A DNA stretch of 6,732 bases from SIG589 sp964566175 (GCA_964566175.1 CAZMHU010000032.1:1-6732), one strand, 5' to 3'. Positions 1 through 5,901 are shown, counted from the first letter of the stretch. Notes: generated by a model from the letters alone, not told the origin. Made by a program: numbers and translations.

Positions 1-15
1 TTATAATACTTATAT

Positions 16-44
16 ATTATAAACCTTTTATTATTTTGTGTCTA
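16..44 (-). promoter_or_regulatory. Outward-facing sigma-A promoter at the left edge
   Basis: On the minus strand the -35 reads TAGACA (44-39, five of six consensus bases), followed by a 17-nt spacer and a perfect -10 TATAAT (21-16). It lies just beyond the terminator of the leftward membrane-protein gene, so it should drive a separate leftward transcript starting near position 9, whose gene is outside the window. The surroundings are very AT-rich, so a chance match is possible, but the spacing is ideal. Nothing else was recognised in bases 1-60. Confidence 0.55.
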
Positions 45-67
45 TGACCTACTTGTAAAAAAACTGT

Positions 68-100
68 AAAAAAAGCCGTTCTGCAGATAGCAGAACGGCA
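68..100 (-). terminator. Intrinsic terminator of the CmpB-family gene
   Basis: A perfect 10-bp inverted repeat, GCCGTTCTGC (75-84) against GCAGAACGGC (90-99), closes a 5-nt loop. On the minus strand the stem is followed directly by seven T (complement of 74-68). It begins only a few bases after the TGA of the leftward gene and is a textbook Rho-independent terminator. Confidence 0.93.
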
Positions 101-105
101 ATAAA

Positions 106-840
106 TCACTTTTTGTGTTTGCGTTTTTCGAATGTTTCCGAAAGTTCTCTCAAATGTTCAAACAAAGGTCTGTCAGAATTGAAGGGCAGGAAGAAACGGT
201 ATTTTGTGCGCGTTTTCTCGGCTCGGGCACGAATATGCTCTTTTACCGCCTCGTATTTTACTATAATATCGTTTTCATCGGCATATGCTTTGAGTTTTGT
301 AACAAGGTTCAGCGACAGCGCCGCGTCAACCGCAAAAACTCCGAAGAACAGTCCCACAAAGAACGAAAACGCCAAATTTTGCGAAAGCCATTCAAGCGCA
401 CCGAGAATATACGGATGCACCAAAAAATAGTAAAGTGCGCCAAGCACCGCCCAAAAAAGCGAAAACTTCGGGCAGATTATTCCCTGAATATTGCCCCATT
501 CGTTGCTGTAATCCCACAGGCGTACCTTTGTCACTTTAAGCGAGAGCAAGCCCGAGACATACTCAATAGCGGTCATAAGCAGTGCCATAACAAAGAAAAG
601 CACCGTCTTGTTCCAAAACGGATTTTTGATAAAATTGTATTTTTCCAGCGATGCAATCAAATACAGTATGCAAAGTCCGTTTCCGTATAGCGGAAGATAC
701 GGGCCGACGCAAAAGCCGGGGTTTATCCATTTTCGTTCCGGATTTGCAACGGAAATGTAGCGCCTGAAAAACACCTCAAGCACCCAACCGAATACCGAAC
801 CCACGAAAAACAAAAACGCAAGCGTTAAAAACACACCCAT
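106..840 (-). CDS. CmpB-type (PF06541-like) integral membrane protein
   Basis: Predicted 244-residue polytopic membrane protein resembling the 'putative ABC-transporter type IV' (CmpB) family common in Clostridia; its molecular function is not established and the transporter label is a family name only. Hydrophobic segments lie at about residues 2-20, 48-65, 78-98, 123-146 and 155-178, followed by a charged cytosolic tail of about 65 residues rich in Lys, Arg and Glu. Family-like motifs are WVLEVFFRR (19-27), NPGFCVGPYLPLYGNG (40-55), a Trp-Asp-Tyr near 109-111, and NIQGIICPKFSLFW (117-130). The ATG at 840 is chosen because AAAGGGGG precedes it at good spacing and it opens on the first membrane segment; the frame stays open a further 42 codons upstream, but that part overlaps the promoter. 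The gene is monocistronic, with its own promoter and terminator, and diverges from the YoaK-like gene. Confidence 0.85.
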   Translation of the reverse strand: MGVFLTLAFLFFVGSVFGWVLEVFFRRYISVANPERKWINPGFCVGPYLPLYGNGLCILYLIASLEKYNFIKNPFWNKTVLFFVMALLMTAIEYVSGLLSLKVTKVRLWDYSNEWGNIQGIICPKFSLFWAVLGALYYFLVHPYILGALEWLSQNLAFSFFVGLFFGVFAVDAALSLNLVTKLKAYADENDIIVKYEAVKEHIRARAEKTRTKYRFFLPFNSDRPLFEHLRELSETFEKRKHKK

Positions 841-888
841 ATCTGTTACCCCCTTTCGAAAATAAAGCAGTAAAAATTTTATGCTTAG

Positions 889-917
889 ATTATACTTGCA
901 ATAATTTTTGCTGTCAA
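889..917 (-). promoter_or_regulatory. Consensus sigma-A promoter of the CmpB-family gene
   Basis: The minus strand carries a perfect -35 TTGACA (917-912), a 17-nt spacer and a perfect -10 TATAAT (894-889). Transcription would start near 882, giving a leader of about 40 nt that contains the Shine-Dalgarno of the gene starting at 840. A full consensus match suggests strong constitutive expression. Confidence 0.88.
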
Positions 918-958
918 TCGAAAAAATCAAAATTTTTCTATGAAGAACGAAAACAATG

Positions 959-972
959 TGGTACAATATAAT
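959..972 (+). promoter_or_regulatory. Candidate extended -10 promoter of the YoaK-like gene
   Basis: TGgTACAAT (959-967) is an extended -10 element and overlaps a TATAAT at 967-972. No good -35 is visible; ATGAAG near 940-945 is the best partial match. Transcription would start near 974-979, leaving a very short leader in which GAGAGGA (975-981) serves as ribosome binding site. It is divergent from the CmpB-gene promoter, about 45 bp away. Confidence 0.4.
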
Positions 973-991
973 ATGAGAGGATGTGTATCAA

Positions 992-1666
992 ATGGACGGA
1001 AACGAAAAACACATAACCCAAAAATCGGATAGTTTCGGCACTGCCGTTTTTTTAATACTTTCGGGCGGCTTTCAAGACGCCTATACATACATCTGCCGTG
1101 ACGGAGTTTTTGCCAACGCCCAAACGGGAAATATTGTTTTGCTGAGCCGTGCGGTCTTCGGCGGCAACATACACTCGGTGATTAAATATCTCGTACCGTT
1201 GCTTTCTTTCATTCTCGGAACACTTGCGGCGAAATTTTTGCACGCTCGCTTAAAAAACGCAAAAAAACTTCACTGGCGACAAACCGTTCTGTTGCTTGAA
1301 AGTTTGCTGCTTTTCACAGTAGCGGTGATTCCTCAAACGCTCAACCCGCTCGCAAATGCGGTTGTTTCTTTTGTCTGTGCAATGCAACTTCAAACCTTCC
1401 GAAAAATCCTCGGTCACACATACGCCAGCACAATGTGTATCGGAAATATGCGTTCCGGCACCGAAGCACTTTTCGATTTTCTTTCCACAAAAGACAAATC
1501 TTCACTAAAAAAATCGGCAACATACTTCGGCGTTGTTTTAATCTTCGCCGTCGGAGCGGGCGCGGGTTGCGCCTTTACGGCGTTGCTCGGAAACCGTGCG
1601 ATACTCTTCTCCTGCGTTTTGTTGCTTATGGGTTTTTTCACAATGTTTGCAAAGCCGCAAAAATAG
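992..1666 (+). CDS. YoaK/DUF1275-family membrane protein
   Basis: Predicted 224-residue inner-membrane protein of the YoaK (DUF1275) family, whose biochemical role is unknown. Length fits the family (about 220-230 residues). Hydrophobic stretches lie near residues 16-33, 64-84, 97-118, 120-136, 175-198 and 201-219, consistent with six membrane segments. Diagnostic motifs are GGFQDAYTY (25-33), ANAQTGN (41-47), MQLQTF (131-136) and a Cys-Ile-Gly-Asn-Met-Arg-Ser stretch (149-155). A GTG at 983 also opens the frame but lies only 2 nt from GAGAGG; the ATG at 992 is about 10 nt from it and is preferred. The gene has its own terminator and is separate from the O-acetylation operon downstream. Confidence 0.88.
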   Translation: MDGNEKHITQKSDSFGTAVFLILSGGFQDAYTYICRDGVFANAQTGNIVLLSRAVFGGNIHSVIKYLVPLLSFILGTLAAKFLHARLKNAKKLHWRQTVLLLESLLLFTVAVIPQTLNPLANAVVSFVCAMQLQTFRKILGHTYASTMCIGNMRSGTEALFDFLSTKDKSSLKKSATYFGVVLIFAVGAGAGCAFTALLGNRAILFSCVLLLMGFFTMFAKPQK

Positions 1667-1678
1667 TTTTCTTTTCGG

Positions 1679-1713
1679 TGCGTTACGGTCAAAAATGGAC
1701 GTAACGCATTTTT
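1679..1713 (+). terminator. Intrinsic terminator of the YoaK-like gene
   Basis: A perfect 9-bp inverted repeat, TGCGTTACG (1679-1687) against CGTAACGCA (1700-1708), can be extended by two pairs across a one-base bulge and is followed by TTTTT (1709-1713). It starts 12 nt after the TAG of the upstream gene and insulates the next operon from it. Confidence 0.88.
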
Positions 1714-1723
1714 ACACAATTAA

Positions 1724-1752
1724 TGTCACCATTTTCGACGTTCGCGCGTCTT
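1724..1752 (+). promoter_or_regulatory. Candidate ECF-sigma promoter of the O-acetylation/sigma operon
   Basis: TGTCAC (1724-1729) with a short T-run after it (1732-1735) lies 17 nt before CGTCTT (1747-1752). Extracytoplasmic-function sigma factors commonly read a -35 of the TGaAAC/TGTcAC type and a -10 containing CGTC, and B. subtilis SigV-type promoters carry CGTC at -10. Predicted start is near 1759, about 27 nt before the MBOAT ATG and just ahead of its ribosome binding site. There is no good sigma-A promoter here. That the sigma factor encoded downstream uses this site is inference. Confidence 0.55.
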
Positions 1753-1785
1753 AATATTGAAGTTTCAAAAAAGGATTACGGATAT

Positions 1786-3180
1786 ATGGTTTTCAGCAGT
1801 TTACAGTTTGTTTTGGGATTCTTGCCGATATTTTTTATTGCCTATTATATTTTGCCGAACGGATATAAAAACGCCGTTTTGTTTTTGGGAAGTCTTGCGT
1901 TTTATTTTATCGGAACGGTAAACTACCCATACCACTTTGTTCTTTTTATCATAAGCATTGTCGCCGATTTCGCTGTCGGACTCTGTATAGAAAAATCAAG
2001 CAGGTTTAAAAAAGCGTTTTTTATACTCGGTGTCGCTTTTCATCTTATCTGTCTCGGAATTTTCAAATACAGCGGGTTTATAACAGGCGAACTTGCAACG
2101 ATTTTCGGCAACAAAATCCCGCTTGCAAACTTTGTCCTGCCGATAGGAATATCGTTTTACACCTTTCAGGGCATTTCCTACATTGCCGATGTTTACCGCG
2201 GCAAATGCAATGCCGAAAAAAGCCTTTTGTCCTACGCCGTGTATATTTCTATGTTCGAGCAACTTATAGCGGGACCTATCGTTACATACGGCACTGTTAA
2301 AAAGCCACTTCATAAGCGCCGGATAAAACCCTATTCCGCGCTTTACGGTTTCGCCGTTTTTGTTTTCGGCTTAGGGCTTAAAGTTTTGCTGGCAAACCCG
2401 CTCGGAAAACTTTGGACACAGGCGAAAACAATCGGCTTTGAAAGTATATCCACTCCGCTCGCTTGGCTGGTGCTTGCGGCATACTCGTTTCAGATTTATT
2501 TTGACTTTTTCGGCTACTCCCTCATGGCGCTCGGTCTCGGACGAATGCTCGGTTTCCGTCTTCCGAAAAATTTCGACCACCCCTACACCGCCGTCACAAT
2601 GACCGATTTTTGGCGGCGCTGGCACATCACCCTCGGAAGTTGGTTCAGAGAATATGTCTATATCCCGCTAGGCGGCAACCGCCGCGGAAAACGAAGAACC
2701 GTTTTAAATCTTTTAACGGTTTGGATTTTGACCGGAATATGGCACGGTGCAGGGTATAATTTTCTGATTTGGGGACTTATAATATTTGTGCTGATATTAG
2801 CGGAAAAGTTTTTAATAGGCGATTTTCTGTCTACCCACCGCGCCTTTGGACACCTTTATATGATAATTATAATACAGCTCACTTGGGCGGTTTTCGCCAT
2901 AAGCGATATGGGCGAACTTTCGCTCTTCTTCACTCGTCTTTTTCCCTTTTTCGGCGAGAGCGCGTGGTCGGTCTTCCGCTACGACTACCTAAAATATGCG
3001 GCGCAGTATTGGCCCTTTTTAATTGCGGGCGTTCTTTTCTCTACAAAACTGCCCTACCGCATATTAAAAAGCATTAAAAACCGCGTCGTAACGACACTGC
3101 TCCTTGCGGCAATATTCATTGCAAGCCTTTACTGTATGTATAAAGGCTTTAACGACCCGTTTTTATATTTCAGATTTTGA
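1786..3180 (+). CDS. MBOAT-family O-acyltransferase (AlgI/PatA/DltB type)
   Basis: Predicted 464-residue multi-pass membrane O-acyltransferase. Members move an acyl group, usually acetyl, across the membrane for transfer to alginate, peptidoglycan, wall polysaccharide or teichoic acid; DltB moves D-alanine. Family hallmarks are the N-terminus MVFSSLQF, the FKYSGF and PIGISFYTFQGISYIADVYR regions, YFDFFGYS, the block DFWRRWHITLGSWFREYVY with His280, and IWHGAGYNFLIWG with His320, the position of the conserved MBOAT catalytic histidine. Length is normal. The frame is open from an ATG at 1723, but that codon overlaps the presumed promoter; the ATG at 1786 has AAAAAAGGA 10 nt upstream and gives the standard family start. 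The next gene, an SGNH lipoprotein, starts 10 nt after the stop, which matches PatA/PatB and AlgI/AlgJ pairs. The acyl acceptor cannot be read from sequence. Confidence 0.93.
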   Translation: MVFSSLQFVLGFLPIFFIAYYILPNGYKNAVLFLGSLAFYFIGTVNYPYHFVLFIISIVADFAVGLCIEKSSRFKKAFFILGVAFHLICLGIFKYSGFITGELATIFGNKIPLANFVLPIGISFYTFQGISYIADVYRGKCNAEKSLLSYAVYISMFEQLIAGPIVTYGTVKKPLHKRRIKPYSALYGFAVFVFGLGLKVLLANPLGKLWTQAKTIGFESISTPLAWLVLAAYSFQIYFDFFGYSLMALGLGRMLGFRLPKNFDHPYTAVTMTDFWRRWHITLGSWFREYVYIPLGGNRRGKRRTVLNLLTVWILTGIWHGAGYNFLIWGLIIFVLILAEKFLIGDFLSTHRAFGHLYMIIIIQLTWAVFAISDMGELSLFFTRLFPFFGESAWSVFRYDYLKYAAQYWPFLIAGVLFSTKLPYRILKSIKNRVVTTLLLAAIFIASLYCMYKGFNDPFLYFRF

Positions 3181-3190
3181 GAGGAACACT

Positions 3191-3967
3191 ATGAAAAAAT
3201 CAAATCTTCTAACACTTATATTTTTGTTTATCGCGGTTATCGGCGCGATAATATTCGCTGCCTGCACCTCGTCCGAAAGCGAAAAAGAAACCTCTTCCGA
3301 ACCGTCAAGTACCATTACCGATTCGTCGGAAGCACTGACGTCTTCTTCCGCCATTGACATATCTTCCGAAACGACAAGCATATCCTCTCCCGCCGCCGAT
3401 ATGGAAAGTGCGCTTTTTATCGGTGACTCGAGAACCGTCGGACTTATGGAATATTCAGGACTCACCGAAGCGGACTTTTTCTGCAACAGCGGTATGAGCG
3501 TTTTCAATGTTCGAAAAGAACGCGTTTCCGTTCCGAACATCGGAAAAGTTACGCTGGATGAATTGCTATCCAACAAAAAATACAGTAAAATATACCTGAT
3601 GCTCGGAATAAACGAACTGGGTTACAAGTTTGAAAGCATAACCGCCAACTACGGCAAACTGCTGGACTTTATAAAAAGCACACAACCCGACGTTAAAATT
3701 TTCGTTCAGGCAAACCTACACGTCTCCGCCGACCGCTCCGACAGCGACTCACACATCAACAACGCAGCAATAAACAGGCTTAATCTGAAACTTTCCGAAT
3801 TTGCGGACAACAGCACGATTTTTTATATTGATGCCAACCCACTGTTTGACGATTCGCTCGGTAATTTATCTTCCGATAAAACTTCCGACAGCGCACATCT
3901 ATACGCCAAACACTATTCCGAATGGGGCGAATGGATTCGCACCGAAACAGCAAACAAACTCTACTGA
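3191..3967 (+). CDS. SGNH/GDSL-type lipoprotein, putative O-acetyltransferase partner
   Basis: Predicted 258-residue exported lipoprotein. Residues 1-24 form a signal peptide (MKKS then a long hydrophobic core) ending FAA before Cys25; Phe at -3 is less usual for a lipobox, but Cys25 fits lipidation. Residues 26-72 are a Ser/Thr/Glu-rich linker that would hold the catalytic domain away from the membrane. The SGNH domain follows: block I GDSRT with Ser80, Gly101 in CNSGMS, Asn141 in GINELG, and Asp233-Ser-Ala-His236 near the C-terminus, so all four SGNH signature residues and the Ser-Asp-His triad are present. In PatB-like and DltD-like partners such domains transfer the acyl group delivered by the MBOAT protein, or remove it. 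The ATG at 3191 has GAGAGGA just upstream; a longer open frame from 3104 overlaps the MBOAT gene and lacks a signal peptide. Transferase rather than esterase activity is inferred from context. Confidence 0.9.
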   Translation: MKKSNLLTLIFLFIAVIGAIIFAACTSSESEKETSSEPSSTITDSSEALTSSSAIDISSETTSISSPAADMESALFIGDSRTVGLMEYSGLTEADFFCNSGMSVFNVRKERVSVPNIGKVTLDELLSNKKYSKIYLMLGINELGYKFESITANYGKLLDFIKSTQPDVKIFVQANLHVSADRSDSDSHINNAAINRLNLKLSEFADNSTIFYIDANPLFDDSLGNLSSDKTSDSAHLYAKHYSEWGEWIRTETANKLY

Positions 3968-3981
3968 CGGGAGGCAGTAAA

Positions 3982-4470
3982 TTGATTGACAAAGACACCT
4001 TTTGCGAGCAAACGCTGCTCTGCGAACAGGCGATGTATAGGCTTGCCTTCTCGGTTGTCAAAAACGATTCCGACGCCGCAGAGGTCATAAGTGAATCGAT
4101 TTTCAGGGCATATAAAAACCTATATTCTCTCAAAGACACTGCGGCGTTTAAAGCGTGGATGCTGAAAATCGTGCATAACACCGCTGTCGAATTTATAAGA
4201 AAAAACTCAAAAACCGTTTTTCTCGAAGAAACAGCCCATATTTCGGAAATCGACAGCACCGACCCGCTCACCGCAATCACACTGAAAGACGCCGTAAAAA
4301 AACTCCCGCAACAGTACAGAATGGCGGTTATATTATACTACTACGAAGATCTGCCCATATCGCAAATCGCAAAAATAACAAATACATCGTCAGTCACCGT
4401 TAAACAAAGATTATCCCGCGCGAGAAAGCAACTGAAGATAATCTTAAAGGAGGATTACGAGAATGAATAA
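3982..4470 (+). CDS. sigV: ECF-type RNA polymerase sigma factor, SigV-like
   Basis: Predicted 162-residue sigma-70-family factor of the extracytoplasmic-function class, with only regions 2 and 4. Region 2 spans roughly residues 14-80 (AMYRLAFSVV, DAAEVISESIFRAY, FKAWMLKIVHNTAVEFIR), and region 4 roughly 98-152, with LKDAVKKLPQQYRMAVILYY leading into a helix-turn-helix (about 122-147, ISQIAKITNTSSVTVKQRLS). The start is TTG at 3982: GGGAGG lies 7 nt upstream, 2 nt after the preceding stop. The first in-frame ATG downstream would remove part of region 2, and an upstream ATG at 3922 overlaps the SGNH gene and adds unrelated residues. It overlaps the next gene, an RsiV-like anti-sigma factor, by 8 nt, the standard coupling of an ECF sigma factor with its inhibitor. 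The SigV assignment rests mainly on that neighbour. Confidence 0.88.
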   Translation: MIDKDTFCEQTLLCEQAMYRLAFSVVKNDSDAAEVISESIFRAYKNLYSLKDTAAFKAWMLKIVHNTAVEFIRKNSKTVFLEETAHISEIDSTDPLTAITLKDAVKKLPQQYRMAVILYYYEDLPISQIAKITNTSSVTVKQRLSRARKQLKIILKEDYENE

Positions 4471-5341
4471 ATTTGACGGCTTTTTAAAACGAAAAGCCGA
4501 AAAAGAAAACTTTACCGTACCCGAAAACGTAAAAAAATCAACCGAAAATGCACTTTCCCTTTTGCCGGAGGAAACACAAACTACCGCAAAATCGCATTTC
4601 CCGAAATTTGCATATATTGCCGCCAGTCTTTGCGTTTTTTGCTTTTTGATTATGCCTAACTGCAGTAACGCATATGCCGAAGCGATGGGAAAAATCCCTG
4701 TTATCGGCAGTATTGTCAAGGTTGTCACGATACGAAACTATTTCTACTCCGACGACCGCCACGAAATGAATATCGACGTGCCGAAAATCGAAAGCGATTT
4801 AAGCGGTGCGGCGGATTTTATCAACAAAGACGTTGACGAACTCACAAAAATCCTTGTTGACAGATTTTATACCGACGTTGAGGAAATCGGCAATCAGGGT
4901 TACAGCGCTATTTATGTGGATTATGAGGTCGTTACAAACACCGACAGTTGGTTCACCCTGAAAATCCGCGTCCACGAGGCGGCAGGAAGCAGTAACACAT
5001 ATTACAAATATTATCACATAAACAAAAAGACCGATAAAATCGTAAAACTCAGCGATTTGGCACTGAATGACAAATTTTATACGGTAATAGAAAATGACAT
5101 TCGGCGTCAGATGAACGAACGTATGGCAAACAACCCCGACTTGATTTATTGGTCGGGCGGGTCGGAATTCGGTTGGGATTTTGTGACGCTCGATAAAGAC
5201 CACAATTTCTATTGGAACGCCGACGGCAACCTGATAATCGCTTTTGATAAATACGAGGTATCCCCCGGTTCAATGGGTACTCCCGAATTTACCGTAGACC
5301 GAAAACTGATTTCCGAATTTATGAAAAACAGCGATGAATAA
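4463..5341 (+). CDS. rsiV: RsiV-like membrane anti-sigma factor (DUF4163/DUF3298)
   Basis: Predicted 292-residue single-pass anti-sigma factor. Residues 1-48 are a charged cytosolic segment expected to bind the sigma factor; about 49-67 are the membrane helix; the rest is extracellular. The region about 85-185 resembles DUF4163, and about 190-288 is a good DUF3298 domain, with KIVKLSDLALND (193-204), WNADGNLIIAFDKYEVSPGS (251-270) and GTPEFTV (272-278). In B. subtilis the RsiV extracellular domain binds lysozyme, after which signal peptidase cuts the protein and the membrane protease RasP finishes degradation, freeing SigV. An Ala-Tyr-Ala at 70-72, directly after the helix, is a fitting signal-peptidase site. 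The ribosome binding site AAAGGAGG (4446-4453) sits inside the sigma gene, and the ATG precedes the sigma stop, so the two are probably translated together. Lysozyme as ligand here is inference. Confidence 0.9.
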   Translation: MNKFDGFLKRKAEKENFTVPENVKKSTENALSLLPEETQTTAKSHFPKFAYIAASLCVFCFLIMPNCSNAYAEAMGKIPVIGSIVKVVTIRNYFYSDDRHEMNIDVPKIESDLSGAADFINKDVDELTKILVDRFYTDVEEIGNQGYSAIYVDYEVVTNTDSWFTLKIRVHEAAGSSNTYYKYYHINKKTDKIVKLSDLALNDKFYTVIENDIRRQMNERMANNPDLIYWSGGSEFGWDFVTLDKDHNFYWNADGNLIIAFDKYEVSPGSMGTPEFTVDRKLISEFMKNSDE

Positions 5342-5342
5342 C

Positions 5343-5382
5343 AAAAAACACGGAGCAAACCTTAAGGCTTGCTCCGTGTTTT
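5343..5382. terminator. Bidirectional intrinsic terminator shared by convergent genes
   Basis: A perfect 12-bp inverted repeat, AACACGGAGCAA (5347-5358) against TTGCTCCGTGTT (5369-5380), can extend into flanking A and T runs. Rightward the stem ends in TTTT; leftward the complement of AAAAAA (5343-5348) gives a T-run. It begins 1-2 nt after the anti-sigma stop codon and ends 9 nt before the stop of the leftward 102-codon gene, so it can close both transcripts. Confidence 0.88.
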
Positions 5383-5390
5383 CGTTTGTA

Positions 5391-5699
5391 TTATTGTTTA
5401 CAAGAAAACGCATTTAATATGCTTTTCGAGAGTGCCTTTTCGGCGGGTACCAAAACTTTTGTGCAACAAAAAAGCATAAGTCCCGTAAAGAGATATGCCT
5501 GCAGGGGAGTTTCAACCGTTCTTTGCAATCCGACCATAGCAAGCAAATTTATTATAAGTCCCGAAACGATATATTCATTACAGCACAAATAAAGCGTACT
5601 GCGACCTATATCGTTAAAAAGCGCAACGTTTTCAAGCAACTTTGCGACAATTAAATTAAACCAAATAATGCAAAGCGCGGTAACCACAAGTTCAAACAT
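5391..5699 (-). CDS. Small hypothetical membrane protein (102 residues)
   Basis: I do not recognise this protein. It is 102 residues long, with hydrophobic segments at about 3-22, 43-59 and 68-84, the last followed by a short charged tail ending Cys-Lys-Gln. It contains five cysteines besides the one near its end, including the pairs Cys39-Cys40 and Cys78-Cys79. No Shine-Dalgarno precedes the ATG at 5699; the start lies 4 nt after the stop of a 25-codon frame that does have a strong one, so translation may depend on coupling. Its stop lies next to the terminator shared with the sigma operon. A holin-like, toxin-like or peptide-export role can be imagined, but nothing in the sequence selects one. 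The frame could also be fortuitous, although three clear membrane segments in a transcript with proper signals make a real gene likely. Confidence 0.55.
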   Translation of the reverse strand: MFELVVTALCIIWFNLIVAKLLENVALFNDIGRSTLYLCCNEYIVSGLIINLLAMVGLQRTVETPLQAYLFTGLMLFCCTKVLVPAEKALSKSILNAFSCKQ

Positions 5700-5703
5700 T
5701 CAA

Positions 5704-5781
5704 TTAAAGTTCAACTACTGTTCCATTCTTAAATACAACATACTCTTGTGCTAATCTGTGTTGTCTTTCACAATCATTCAT
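5704..5781 (-). CDS. 25-residue small ORF upstream of the membrane protein
   Basis: A short frame beginning MNDCERQHRL and ending FKNGTVVEL, with an AGGAGGT Shine-Dalgarno (5796-5790) about 9 nt before its ATG, one of the strongest in the window. It is hydrophilic with no signal peptide. Its TAA lies 4 nt before the ATG of the 102-residue membrane protein, which lacks its own ribosome binding site, so it may be a leader peptide that couples translation or a small functional protein. Family unknown. Confidence 0.5.
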   Translation of the reverse strand: MNDCERQHRLAQEYVVFKNGTVVEL

Positions 5782-5845
5782 TTTTATTTACCTCCTGATT
5801 TGTGTTTTTCTTTTGTATGTCATTGCTCTGAATCATATTTATCAT
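5774..5845 (-). CDS. Possible 20-23 residue leader ORF
   Basis: A frame starting with ATG at 5836 (20 codons) or in-frame ATG at 5845 (23 codons) ends in a TGA that overlaps the start of the 25-codon ORF by 8 nt. AAAGGA (5854-5849) lies upstream, but its distance is poor for either start (about 12 or 3 nt). The product would be very polar, rich in Asn, Lys and Gln. It also reads through the Shine-Dalgarno of the following ORF. It may simply be leader sequence. Confidence 0.2.
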   Translation of the reverse strand: MINMIQSNDIQKKNTNQEVNKNE

Positions 5846-5863
5846 CAGTCCTTTCAAAAAATA

Positions 5864-5869
5864 TTTATA
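5864..5869 (-). promoter_or_regulatory. Possible -10 element of the small-ORF unit
   Basis: TATAAA on the minus strand (5869-5864), about 20-25 nt before the first possible small-ORF start. No convincing -35 is present (TTCTGC at 5892-5887 is the best at 17 nt). A promoter is expected here because a leftward terminator lies directly upstream at 5902-5939. Confidence 0.25.
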
Positions 5870-5901
5870 CTTAATCTCCAAGAGGAGCAGAAGGCGAAAA
5901 T

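Noticed and set aside
82..92. Sequence shared between the terminator near 84-92 and the hairpin near 5973-5981 (CAGATAGCA)
   Set aside because: Nine shared bases in two AT-rich hairpins are expected by chance in a window of this size, and the stems otherwise differ.
115..690. Long rightward open frames opposite the CmpB-family gene
   Set aside because: They are antisense shadows: basic, low-complexity translations with no ribosome binding site, while the leftward frame has a promoter, Shine-Dalgarno, membrane segments and terminator.
983..991. GTG start for the YoaK-like gene
   Set aside because: It lies only about 2 nt after GAGAGG, too close for use; the ATG at 992 is better spaced, and the three extra residues add nothing recognisable.
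1723..1785. N-terminal extension of the MBOAT gene from the ATG at 1723
   Set aside because: The 21 extra residues are polar and unlike the family start, no Shine-Dalgarno precedes that ATG, and the stretch coincides with the candidate ECF promoter and leader. The ATG at 1786 has AAAAAAGGA and the standard MVFSSLQF start.
3104..3190. N-terminal extension of the SGNH gene inside the MBOAT gene
   Set aside because: It would put 29 polar residues ahead of a clear lipoprotein signal peptide, and GAGAGGA sits right before the ATG at 3191.
5386..5592. Rightward 68-codon frame opposite the 102-residue membrane gene
   Set aside because: It starts immediately after a terminator without promoter or Shine-Dalgarno and has no recognisable features; the leftward frame has hydrophobic segments and an upstream coupled ORF.
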